From Styela clava (lineage: Eukaryota > Chordata > Ascidiacea > Stolidobranchia > Styelidae), in the NCBI RefSeq assembly GCF_964204865.1, contig NC_135258.1:21107083-21171082 (forward strand): DNA of 64,000 nucleotides, read 5' to 3'. The notes beneath the pieces are model-generated. The model saw nothing but the letters and a program-made list of their open reading frames with translations. It searched no databases and was not told the origin of the DNA. Positions within the stretch are counted from its first letter, which is position 1. Each line of letters opens with the position of its first letter. Shown here in pieces: positions 47,666 through 64,000 of the stretch. Both the position numbers and the translations under genes were made by a program.

Positions 47666-48754
47666 AGTCTGAATGTTCAACATGTACATCTACAATGCAG
47701 AATTTTCCGATACGAATCTCCCCAAAGTGGTTTTATGTTGTGAATGCAGAAAACTTTTTTAATGAGTGTTTTGAAAAAAGATCTGAAAAACTTTGAACAT
47801 TGATTCAAAATATATACTGTATATTAAATTTCCAAATTCGAAGTCCCACAGTTCTTTAGATGATGATGATGATTCTTTGCTTGTTTTTAATGCATACTTC
47901 GATTAATTTAACAGACTGCCCCATTGTGCCCCAGGGTGTGTCATAATGTGTCCCACAGGTGGGGTGCAATAGAACATTGGACGAACGTTTTTCAAGCCCT
48001 CAACTACAGTTACCCCTCTATTCATTAGTCCCACGATGTTGCTAATTCTTTAGTGGACCAATTATCAGAGCATATTCTTTTGCGACAGTCTTGAATCATA
48101 CATTTTGTCGAAATGTATAAACATTCACTATGATGCTTTTTGGTAAATAACTAAATTTCTATATCTGATCTTCTATTAAGAACCTCTGCGTTGTGAAATT
48201 CCCTCTACCTTTATGGAGTTTTCATTACAATATAGATTTGGTGTTTTAATTCCGGCTTCAACTGACCTGATCTAAATGCCGCATGGGAGGATGTCAGCGA
48301 AAACAACCTTTGAACCTACTCGAAATCCGGCTTATACAAGAAAAATCGAATCCGACAGTAGATTAAAGCAATCCGGCTACAACTTCAGCTGTCATTTTTG
48401 GGATAACAACACTTTTACTCTAACAATGCGTTGAATGCCGGTTTCGACATAATGAATGATACTAGGTGGGTAGATTTATATCAGTGGGTAGTGACAGGAT
48501 CAGAATATAGTTGACTGCTTCAAGCTATGCCCTTTTCCCTATTAAAAACCGAATCGTCAAAGCCTCTTGATAAAACGTGTTTGTGCCAAATTTCCCAAAA
48601 CATCACTCCAAACATAATAAACATACAAATGTTGAATGCAATGTAGTATTATATTCTGAGTAATAAGGCTAGCCTTTAATCTATGAAGAAAAGAAATATG
48701 TATGTTTTGCCGGTTCCGTTCGTCTTCAAGTAACGTAGCTGTTTAATTTAATTT
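47666..48754. other. 3' flank of the repeat-protein gene
   Basis: AT-rich. No further gene or bounded repeat recognised. Confidence 0.4.
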
Positions 48755-51069
48755 TCACTGATCGTTTTCATTGTCTTGTTGGTCGTAGTTGCCCCAAGTC
48801 TTAGCAGAATCATAGTTGCCCCATTTCTTAGCAGAGTCATAGTTGCCCCATTTCTTGGCCGAGTCATAGTTGTCTTGTTGGTCGTAGTTGCCCCATGTCT
48901 TAGCAGAGTCATAGTTGCCCCATGTCTTAGCAGAGTCATAGTTGTCTTGTTCGTCGTAGTTGCCCCATTTCTTAGCAGAGTCATAGTTGTCTTGTTGGTC
49001 GTAGTTGCCCCATGTCTTAGCAGAGTCATAGTTGTCTTGTTGGTCGTAGTTGCCCCATTTCTTAGCAGAATCATAGTTGCCCCATTTCTTAGCAGAGTCA
49101 TAGTTGTCTTGTTCGTCGTAGTTGCCCCATTTCTTAGCAGAGTCATAGTTGTCTTGTTGGTCGTAGTTGCCCCATTTCTTAGCAGAATCATGGTTGTCTT
49201 GTTGGTCGTAGTTGCCCCATGTCTTAGCAGAATCATGGTTGTCTTTTTGGTCGTAGTTTCCCCATGTCTTAGCAGAGTCATAGTTGTCTTGTTGGTCGTA
49301 GTTGCCCCACGTCTTAGCAGAATCATGGTTGTCTTTTTGGTCGTAGTTGCCCCATGTCTTAGCAGAGTCATGGTTGTCTTGTTGGTCGTAGTTGCCCCAT
49401 GTCTTAGCAGAATCATGATTATCTTGTTGGTCGTAGTTGCCCCATGTCTTAGCAGGATCATGGTTGTCTTTTTGGTCGTAGTTGCCCCATGTCTTAGCAG
49501 AGTCATGGTTGTCTTGTTGGTCGTAGTTGCCCCATGTCTTAGCAGAGTCATGGTTGTCTTGTTGGTCATATTTGCCCCATGTCTTAGCAGAGTCATGGTT
49601 GTCTTGTTGGTCGTAGTTGCCCCATGTCTTAGCAGAGTCATGGTTGTCTTGTTGGTCGTAGTTGCCCCATGTCTTAGCAGAGTCATGGTTGTCTTGTTGG
49701 TCGTAGTTGCCCCATGTCTTAGCAGAGTCATGGTTGTCTTGTTGGTCGTATTTGCCCCATGTCTTAGCAGAGTCATGGTTGTCTTGTTGGTCGTAGTTGC
49801 CCCATGTCTTAGCAGAGTCATGGTTGTCTTGTTGGTCGTATTTGCCCCATGTCTTAGCAGAGTCATGGTTGTCTTGTTGGTCGTACTTGCCCCATGTCTT
49901 AGCAGAGTCATAGTTGCCCCATTTCTTAGCAGAGTCGTCCGCTTTTCCTAGTATAAATGGAGGTAACTCAGAAAATTGATTCCGTGCTAATGTAAACAAT
50001 TGTACCGACAAAAAAGCAATTACATGAGCAAAAGCCGTAAAAAAAAATTTACGCTTAATTTCCCCAAAATCACACCTGAACGAAGATGGAACTATGAAAT
50101 AGCTACCATTACGGAGTCTAGTGTAGTTTGATACCACAAGTACTTCGAGTGAGCTTAAAAAAACAAATTTTGCATTTTCAATTTCTGACCTTCACCTGAC
50201 TTCACATCCAAACATTGCGTCACTGCGACGACACAATCACGTAATACAGCTTACCACAATATAGCGACGATCTCCCGTATAAGTGTCTGCGACAATGATA
50301 ACAAACTCACCAAATCCAGCCATCTCCCATGTTTTAACGTGATTGTGATATCGAAATGATGTCATTTTGGATGGCGTGGTTGGGGGGGGGGGGGGGGCAG
50401 TAATACCAGATCAATAGTCTCAAACCGACGTTTGAAATATATCTATCTGCAGACTCATAAAGAGAAGAAATAAATTTAAATGAGTTATATTTAGAATATA
50501 ATTTGCAACTTACTTTCCTCCAGGGATTTTGCACTAAAAAAAGATAATTTTTGACATTAAGAAAATTACTAATAGATATATTTGTAAATACTACATAAAA
50601 TTTTTATGTGATTTAAAATTGCTTCGTGTACATTGAATAATCAAACTAAACGAAACTTTGTTTTGAGTTTTTGAACCAGTCGGAAAGTACTTATGAGCAA
50701 TTTTTTGTCATTGTCCGTGGAGGCGCCGTGTCTAATTTTGGCGTGGGATCAATGGAACATGTATAAACAAATGTTTTCACATTTAGTGATTATTTGCGTT
50801 CGAGAATTGAGCTAAGTCGACTGTCATAAAAAATACATATTGTTATGAGTGTTTAGGTTCAGGCATTGAATTGTGAGGTGCAATGTTCTTGTGCGGGAGT
50901 TGGTTAATTGGAATGATTACCTCGTCATGCGAATGTATTTACTTGACAATTTTTTTCAACAGTTGATATGAAGGGAAAGTAAGTAAAAGCAGCTTGACAA
51001 ATAATTGTTAGTTGTAACTTACTTGATGCCAAGTCCCAGCACGAGAAGAATCAAAATTGTTGTTTTCAT
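48755..51069 (-). CDS. Secreted tandem-repeat protein, 3 exons, 419 aa
   Basis: Minus-strand exons are 51069-51023 (47 nt), 50533-50514 (a 20-nt microexon) and 49947-48755 (1193 nt). All have GT donors and AG acceptors and join in phase to exactly 1260 nt. Exon 1 plus the microexon give a signal peptide (MKTTILILLVLGLGINA) followed by KSLEERKAD. The remainder, residues 27-419, is 28 repeats: 22 regular units of 15 residues (DSAKTWGNYDQQDNH or variants), five short 9-residue units (DSAKKWGNY type) and a last unit ending DQQDNENDQ. Variable positions are T/K, N/K, Q/E, Q/K and H/Y. DxAK, WG and YD are nearly invariant. Units are hydrophilic, net acidic, with one Trp and at least one Tyr each and no Cys. 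There are no regular KR sites, so a multi-peptide hormone precursor is unlikely. A structural, adhesive or extracellular coat role is possible, but no family is recognised. N-terminal units tend to end in H and C-terminal ones in Y. Confidence 0.85.
48758..49947 (-). repeat. 45-bp minisatellite encoding the 28 repeats
   Basis: The DNA repeats with a 45-bp period, plus 27-bp short units, all multiples of three. Because the unit lacks stops in several frames, long shadow frames exist on both strands (such as 48776-49951 on the plus strand). The substitution pattern groups neighbouring units, as expected for local duplication and conversion. Confidence 0.9.
50113..50398. mobile_element. Eroded MITE fragment and poly-G tract in intron 2
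   Basis: The stretch ctagtgtagtttgataccac aagtactt with cacctgacttcac and cgtcactgcgacg resembles the MITE at 30373-31046. A run of 16 G's follows at about 50382-50397. Both sit in the intron before the repeat-coding exon. Confidence 0.5.
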
Positions 51070-51132
51070 CTTTCCTGTTGTTTGCCTCAGTTTGAGTCGA
51101 CGAAACTGTGATTTACAGTGAGAAATGACGGC

Positions 51133-51140
51133 TTTTTATA
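51133..51140 (-). promoter_or_regulatory. TATA box of the repeat-protein gene
   Basis: The minus strand reads GTATAAAAAGC, with the TATA 64 bases upstream of the ATG. An initiator-like tcacagtttcg lies about 30 bases downstream. The same TATA and spacing are kept in the duplicated copy at 53101-53108, which supports it as the true core promoter. Confidence 0.75.
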
Positions 51141-51698
51141 CACTTCTACATCCGATATTTTTAAAAAAAGTTAACAATAGTCTTCCCCGTGGCGACACAC
51201 AAAAAATAATACTGCATTGAATCCCGCGGAAATGGCCTATTCAAATTCTGATAATCGATTCCAATAAAATTGATGATAATGACATCCACATATAGAAATT
51301 TTCAGTTCGTGATGTGAAAGAATGCTTGGGAATGAATATAGATATATGATACAGTGCTTTGACTATCGATTTATTCGAATTTGATATCATTAAACTTCCA
51401 TACGTTATTAAAATTTCCTGAAATATATATTGGAAAATTGATTTGATATCCGCTAGTCGATTATTTTTTGGTGGAAGTTGGAAGTTCGTGAAATGTATTT
51501 GGTGAATTCAATACACGGATGTTTTTTTCATCACTTTCATAACAGACATTATGGGTCATATTGGAGGATGTGGGATATCTAAATGAGGTCTTTTATACAA
51601 TGCAATTTTGGAGGATATACAATCACAATTTGTCCCACCGTTTGAACAAGCGACGCGATCACTTCCCCTAATTATCAGCCAATCACATGGATTTATAT

Positions 51699-52553
51699 CA
51701 GGGTTCGACAAGCTGCGGCCCGCGAACAAATTTTTTGTGGCCCTCGAACGACTTTTAATTCATAAATCAAAAATTGATTCTAAATGTATTGTATCCACAT
51801 GGATTTATTTGGTAACAAGTTCCGCTTGTTTTATAGCAAGCACTGTCAGTTGCATGTCGTTTACTTGATGAACGCCCCATCGTTGGTTGTAATTATAAGT
51901 AAAGTTTATTTTGATTTTTAAAATTTGAAAATGTATGGGAAACGGAGAAAAGTTTGCGACGAGGGCCGAACATTCCAAAGTGGAAAGGAAAAATATTTTT
52001 CTTTCTCGCGCATTTCAAAACCAGTTTACTTGATATGCTTGGTCAGCATCGCAGTTATTAAGGTGTTTAATGTTAAACGTGTCATTGCAAAAACGAAATT
52101 CGCCCCGAGACCGCGGGCTGCGCCACTGCTTATCTGTGTGACAGTGTAAAACTTGAAATGTGCATGTTCGAAAGCACATATTGTCGTGAGCAGCTCTATC
52201 TAATTCTATAAGTATTACACTAAGATTAAATTTCGTACCCGCTTGTCAGATCATCAATTGAACGACGTACTGCGGCCAACGAAGGTGCCGCTTTGGCCAG
52301 GACACAGAAACAACATCATTCTTCCCACTGTTAATAAGTAAATAAAAACATGTATTGTTTGATAAAATATATAAAAAAAGGCAACAAACACGCATAATTG
52401 TGGCAGCCTATTAACAAAGCAATAGAATGTGCGAGTGCGCCATAATTTGAAGTTAAATTTGGCTATGGTTTACAGGCGGAAATTAATGCTTCCCGCACGC
52501 TACCGGAAAAGTGGATATTTGGCCTGCAGGTACGTAGAGTTTGCCGACCATTG
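51699..52553. mobile_element. hAT element upstream of the repeat-protein gene
   Basis: An 855-bp unit with ends cagggttcgacaagctgcgg and gagtttgccgaccattg. The flanks atttatat and gtttatat match at 7 of 8 positions (51691-51698 and 52554-52561). No transposase is recognised inside, and the open frames across it are not genes. Confidence 0.8.
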
Positions 52554-52835
52554 GTTTATATGATCACGTGATATAAGTTTTTGAAAAATTTGCTATATGG
52601 ATATATATACAAGATATATGAACAGTTGGTTTGATAGCTGCGCAAGATAATGTCAATTATGTTGAAATCTAGTTCTTTTGATGTTATCAAATATGTCCCG
52701 CCTGATTGAAAATTGGGATTTTTTTGTATCAAGATAGTTGACAACTGTTTTAAAAGATAAGTACGGTAATATAAAATGGCATACTTAAAAATGTCGTCTG
52801 TTAGCGGACAATACTTTTAGTGCAAATATCGTTTG

Positions 52836-53640
52836 ATAATTGAGCAAATTCGACTGTCATAGAAAATATATTGTTATGAATCTTTAGATTTAAGCATTAA
52901 ATTGTGAAGTACAATGTTCTTGTTCTTTACTTCACTATATATTAACGGCAAGTAAAAGCAGCTTGACAACTATTTGTAAGTTGTAACTTACTTGATGCCA
53001 AGTCCCAGCATGAGAAGAATCAAATTGTTGTTTTCATCTTTCCTGTTGTTTGTCTCAGTTTGATTCGACGAAACTGTGATTTACAGTGAGAAATGACGGC
53101 TTTTTATACACTTCTACACCTGATATTTTGGAAAAAGTGAACAATAGTCTTTCTCGTGGCGACACATAAAAAATAATACTGCATTGAATTCCATGGAAAT
53201 GGCCTAATCAAATCCTGATAATCGATGTCAATTAAACTGATGATAATGACATCCACATATAGAAATTTTTAATCCGTGATATGAAAGCAACTTTGGCTAT
53301 GAATCTAAACTATAGTTCTATTCGAATTTGATATCATTAAACTCCCATACGCTATTGAAATATCCTGAAATATTTATTGCAAAATTGAATTAATTTCCGA
53401 TAGTCGAATATTTTTTGGTGGAAGTTGGAAGTTCGTGAACGGTATTTGGTAAATTCAATTCAAGGATATTCTATTCAATATCTCTATAACAGATATTTTG
53501 GGCCATATTGGCGGATGTAGGAGATCCAAATGAGGTATTTGAGTTTAGTTGTGACTCGTACGAGACACCGTTTGAACAAGCGACGCGATCGCTTCCTAAT
53601 TATCAGCCAATCACATGGGTCTATACCAGACATGAACAAA
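52836..53640 (-). pseudogene. Broken duplicate of the repeat-protein promoter and exon 1
   Basis: This stretch matches 50795-51698 over its length, including the 3' edge of exon 1, the TATA region and several hundred upstream bases. The exon-1 copy is 53037-52992. It has 46 nt rather than 47 because one T of a four-T run is gone, so the frame shifts to a stop at codon 5. Start codon, splice donor and TATA (53101-53108) are otherwise kept. No microexon or repeat exon follows it before 51699. Confidence 0.85.
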
Positions 53641-55313
53641 GCCAAATCCGGCCCGCTACGTACTTCAATCTGGCCCGTCCGATGCTGACACAACCAAACT
53701 GAAACCAAATTTTGATGTTTTAGGTAAAAATAGCTCAAGGAATTTGTTGAGATTGCGGTTATACCTACCGCCTAATTCATTAATAATCATTATAAATTGT
53801 CAAACAACTATCAATGGGGCGCTTTTTCAGACTTTGCCATGGGCGCCATTTTAAGTAGATACGCTAATGGCTGTTTCATTGCATTACTTCCACGTTTTGA
53901 ATGGTGTAGTATGGGTACCAAGGGGCAACTGCTTACTAATAGTAAGTTACTACTGTATTATGGCTGTATAGACAGACTTACCATATTTCTGAAGCAAAAA
54001 ACCGGGACGGTGCGGATTGGACAAGCCAACCTTGGTTCGATTCCAGGGGCTTAGTTATAGTTTGAACGTTTTCCTGGGTAAAATGAGCTGTAAATCTCAT
54101 TACAACATTCTCTATTGGTCTCGTTTGCTTCAAATAATGGAAATCGTTAAACTCATTATAAAACTCGCACTTTGTTTCCGCCATTTTGATGATACAACGA
54201 CAGTACAGTTGGGTGTTTTATAAACGCATGGTTCATACTTCATATCACAACTATGATATAACAATTTTCTCTCTATCTGATTCTGAACTAGTTAGTGAAG
54301 TGAGACGCAAATCAGTGGTAAATCGGCTGCCTCCGTTAAAAAGATTTTTTTTTGTAATAGTATCAAATAGAAAAATTATTTATGACTGTCATACTGCAAA
54401 ACCGGGACATTTAGGTCCGTCGCCGGGACGGCGGAAAAACATGCCAAAACCGGTACTCTCCCGGCGAATGCCCTACTATTTCAAATTCCAAGCGAGTGAA
54501 GAATCACATTGTAGGAAAGTATAAATTAGATACTGAAGTTTGGGCAGTCATATAACATTTATGATTTGAGAATATTTATTTTTCGCTGTTAAGATAATAC
54601 ATAGATACTCGGAAAGGTGTTTTGAAGAGAATTCAACACTTATGACTAAAAATTAGGATAGGATTTACGGTACATATTTATCACGGGGGAAAGAAAAGAC
54701 GACAGCACTGTTGCGTTGTAAACGTACGTTTGTCGTATATTTTGCCACTGTATGCAGTGCATCGTGCTCTGCCTTGCACCCAATCATTGTAGACCCATTA
54801 TTACCCTTTGTTTGTAGCGTAAATTAGTATTATTATCTATTGTCTGGTTTAGCGTTTTCCTTTCGGTCATTTGCATCACGTATTCGTCGTGTAAAGAGTC
54901 GCAGATATTTGTCTGTATTGTGGACTGTTTATTTATCTGTTATATATTTTAATTGTATTAGCCTCCCGGATCGGAAAACGTTTGGTGAGAAATTTGCCTT
55001 TTGTTGTTGTTATATGCTTTGACTTATGTTAATCAATTTTGTTTTATTTATTTAAGAAAACCGCTGTTCTTTGTTTGCCAAGTATATAAAGAAGTGATTT
55101 ATGCAGGTGTCTTGTTTGTGGACAAAGGGGCTGAGAGTGGCGCGTTCGATACGTTTTCATTGTGTCTCGTCGATATAGATTCCGGGCTATCAAAAAGACG
55201 TGACAAGCACGGCTCAATCATATGGCGAACCACGACCTCTCGTTTAGCTATTGGTTCATGCATGGTATGAGAATAGTTAGCCACTTATTTGTTTCGAATG
55301 CATGTACTTGATA
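53641..55313. other. Intergenic, transposon debris
   Basis: Contains an eroded hAT-like piece at about 53629-53745 (cggcccgc ... ctggcccg), which shares sequence with 17085. Two accgggac-rich stretches near 53998 and 54400 look like ends of one element. An inverted SINE 3' end lies at about 54651-54700 (aggatttacggtacatattt then atcacgggggaaag). No host gene recognised. Confidence 0.4.
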
Positions 55314-55321
55314 GTATAGGA

Positions 55322-56218
55322 CAGGGGTGGGCAACCCCTGGCACGCGTGCCGAACTTGGCACGCGAGTCTATTTATTCGGCACGCGAGCGAGTCCTCGGA
55401 AAACGAGATTCTTCTTCAGATAAAAATTTCAAGAATTATCTGATGAAACTAGGTGTTCGTTTATTCGTTATCGTTTAACAATCCGTTATTTATTTAAAAT
55501 TTAAATTCTTTTGTTTTTTCATGACATATGGCCACATAGAAATATATTATGACGTCACAAATGAGTGAGCTCTCGAGAAGAGAGCAGCATTCATTTGGCT
55601 ACATTCTTACATAATATAGTTCGTCTGTGCCACCCTTTTTCTTCATTTCTGCTTGATTTATGAAGTTGTAAAACTCATGTTGGTTAGAGTTACTTGATTA
55701 CTTACGGTTATCAAATAATTTTAAAAGAGATTATGACAGGAAATACAGAGAGAAAGAAGGGCAGAAAATGAACTATTGCGTGATTGGAATGCCATTCCCG
55801 AAAATTTTCCTGAACTGAATTAATCTCCATGTTTTCATCTGCATATGCTTGTGAATCTCTGATCTCAGATATGAACTTTATTTAATCTTGTAATGAGAGT
55901 AGTCTGAAAGATGAAACCAGTAGTTCGTTTATTTCTTTGAAAGTTACAGAATATAAACCCAATGTAAATCTATCAGCGGTAATGCAGCTGCAGACGCCTC
56001 ACTAATATAGAATAAGAAGAGGAATCCAATTTATTTGTCGGACTGATATTTTCCCGATTAATGAATCTGTTTGCACATGTTTAAAAGATTTATTATTGTG
56101 TATCTTTGCTTTGAAAGTAGCAAAGAATTGTTTTTAATTTTGGTCGGCACGCGGGAGAATTTTGTCATTAAATTTATCCGATTTTGGCACACGAGCCGAA
56201 AAAGGTTGCCCACCCCTG
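55322..56218 (+). mobile_element. hAT element with transposase C-terminal relic
   Basis: An 897-bp unit with ends caggggtgggcaacccctgg and ggttgcccacccctg and a perfect 8-bp duplication, gtatagga, at 55314-55321 and 56219-56226. Near 55830-56008 the plus strand still spells most of a hAT dimerisation domain: AYACESLISDMNFI, then LKVTEYKPNVNLSAVMQLQ, interrupted by stops. The element is an internally deleted, dead copy. Confidence 0.9.
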
Positions 56219-56291
56219 GTATAGGAAGACATAACCGACCGGTGGCCAACCCTATGGTGGCGAGGGGTCCAGCAATCACATCACACATAAC

Positions 56292-56912
56292 TAGGGTTAC
56301 CATATTTTTTGGACTTCAAAGCGGGACGCCTACAAAGACACGACCTCTTAGCTGTTATTCTGTAACTTTACAGTTTCCGATTTTAATACATAGGCCTACA
56401 TTTAGATCATCCCGGCTGTCTTCATTGGCCATATTGTCATCGAGAATTCATGCGCATATTCTCTGTATAAATATCGGATTCAGTTCGAAAAATAGAAAGG
56501 AACAGACGCTAACGATACAAATGATTCGAATTTAGATTTTCTATGTACAGCAAAAGGAATAAAGCATAATGAAATAGTCTGCCGTTTTCAAGCATTGGGA
56601 ATTTACTTATTCGGTAAGTATGCTTTTCTGTAGATAACACTTTCTCAAAAAGACGTTGCTCAAGGTTATATTCACGTGAACGTTCGAACAGGACCAATTG
56701 GAATTGATTTTACATGTGATACGTTCGCTAACAATGTTAAACAAACAAAATAACGCATGCACCTTCAGTAAGTAGACTAGCGTTGCGCTACACGGCAACA
56801 ACAGTAACGAGAACATGTTCGTGTATTATGCGGGATGGCAGAACGCAAAAGCGGTACTTTTGGTTGACTTGTCGGGACTGTCCCGCCTAAAGCGGGACGT
56901 ATGGTAAGCCTA
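56292..56912. mobile_element. Inverted-terminal element, hAT-like
   Basis: The ends tagggttaccatattttttg and gacgtatggtaagccta are inverted, with subterminal gcgggac motifs at both sides. The flanks cacataac and cacatgac match at 7 of 8 positions. No coding relic recognised. Confidence 0.68.
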
Positions 56913-56924
56913 CACATGACTATT

Positions 56925-57003
56925 CCCAGCGGGATTCGAAATCAAATGTGCGTTGACGAGCGTATTCCTTACGCTGAGCAATATACGCCACACCGTCGAG
57001 CCT
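56925..57003 (-). mobile_element. SINE head fragment, inverted
   Basis: The minus strand reads ggctcgacggtgtggcgtat, then gcgtaaggaatacgctcgtc and gatttcgaatcccgctggga. These correspond to the tRNA-like 5' part of the SINE at 35030. The rest of the element is absent. Confidence 0.6.
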
Positions 57004-57543
57004 GAGATCCGAATTGTATGATTTGAAAAACGATGAAACATTTACTCAGAGTACAATTATATAATCAAATGAAATGGAAAATACAAATTTTTGTAGCTAT
57101 TTTATGAGGAATGCGCACAAAGAGCCGAGCTTATTGGCCGTGGTGGAATTTTTTGTATGCGCGTGTGCAGTCGTCTGCATATTCAGTACTCATTCGTTTT
57201 GGGGTATGACCTTATTACCGATCAGCCGATCGCGGTCTAAATCAGGTTCATAGTACATCACATGGATTTCTTGTATGTTTTATAAATCTTCACTGATCAA
57301 ACATTAAATAGAAGTTTCAAACATCACATGGAATAGCTATATATATGTAGCATATTTGAAGCAGAAATGTGCAATTTCTTACACAATGTCAGCTTTCAAC
57401 AGATATGACAATTACACCATTGCACATTGCCTATATTGTCTTCTATTTTTGTCATCAAAATAGCATTTCATAACCTGTAGGCAATGGATGATATAAGCAT
57501 ATAAATATGAGAGATTGGGCAATAGTTCACAAAACAATTAGGA
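57004..57543. other. 3' flank of PIK3C3
   Basis: AT-rich, no gene recognised. No clear AATAAA was found within the first 60 bases after the PIK3C3 stop, so its poly(A) signal is not assigned. Confidence 0.4.
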
Positions 57544-63843
<6,300 letters not shown>

Positions 63844-64000
63844 CTAAAATACCAACAAAATAACAATGTATAACCTGAAATAACAATGTATGTAATCATC
63901 TCAAAAAATCATTTAAAAAATAAAAGCTGAATGAAATTAGTGATGATAAATACATTAGTCACATTCTTGATAAAAAAAAATTTTAAGTAAAATTACACTT
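63844..64000. other. PIK3C3 intron running off the window
   Basis: A sequence upstream of the 63843 acceptor (tattttag) with no exon recognised up to the end. The next upstream exon should lie to the right of 64000. Confidence 0.6.

Noticed and set aside
48776-49951. Long open frame (391 codons) on the plus strand across the minisatellite, and a second minus-strand frame at 48748-49911
   Set aside because: A 45-bp unit without stops keeps several frames open at once. Only the minus-strand frame at 49947-48755 links in phase to a microexon and a signal-peptide exon.

Overview
The window reads as AT-rich nuclear DNA of an invertebrate animal. Coding exons are short, have GT-AG introns, and join in phase. 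The flanks and introns are crowded with transposable-element relics, mostly hAT DNA transposons, their small derivatives and a tRNA-derived SINE. The compact genes, the SINE, and an intronless INTS8 with a 3' splice site just before its ATG would fit a tunicate (Ciona-like) genome. That placement is inference.

Five gene models can be supported, each checked by hand for splice sites and reading phase. (1) Minus strand 9983-8188: three exons for a 166-residue secreted ShKT-domain protein. (2) Minus 24190-13180: eleven exons for a complete 446-residue tryptophan 2,3-dioxygenase (TDO2). Its 5.8-kb intron 7 holds transposon debris and three plus-strand exons of an unrecognised gene or pseudogene. 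(3) Plus 31461-34460: one uninterrupted 999-codon ORF for Integrator subunit 8. (4) Minus 43244-37929: five exons for a 259-residue secreted protein with a short collagen stretch and one F5/8 type C (discoidin) domain, an architecture resembling a collectin. (5) Minus 63843-57544: thirteen exons for the C-terminal three quarters of the class III PI 3-kinase PIK3C3/VPS34, which continues past the right edge.

The most unusual locus is minus 51069-48755. Three exons join in phase into a 419-residue secreted protein made almost wholly of 28 repeats (15 or 9 residues) with the core DSAK[T/K]WG[N/K]Y. I recognise no family. A broken copy of its promoter and exon 1 lies at 52836-53640, and a degenerate copy of its 3' end lies at 47420-47575 inside a dispersed repeat.

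Layout: 1-8187 repeats and one LINE relic; 8188-9983 ShKT gene; 13180-24190 TDO2; 26236-31400 transposon cluster (hAT-like element, LINE with poly(A) and target duplication, MITE, SINE); 31461-34460 INTS8; 34800-37520 SINE and repeats; 37929-43244 collagen-discoidin gene with a hAT nested in a hAT; 43337-47700 repeats; 47420-53640 repeat-protein locus; 51699-57000 hAT-type elements; 57544-64000 PIK3C3. The genes do not form an obvious pathway. INTS8, PIK3C3 and TDO2 are housekeeping or metabolic genes, and the other three encode secreted proteins.
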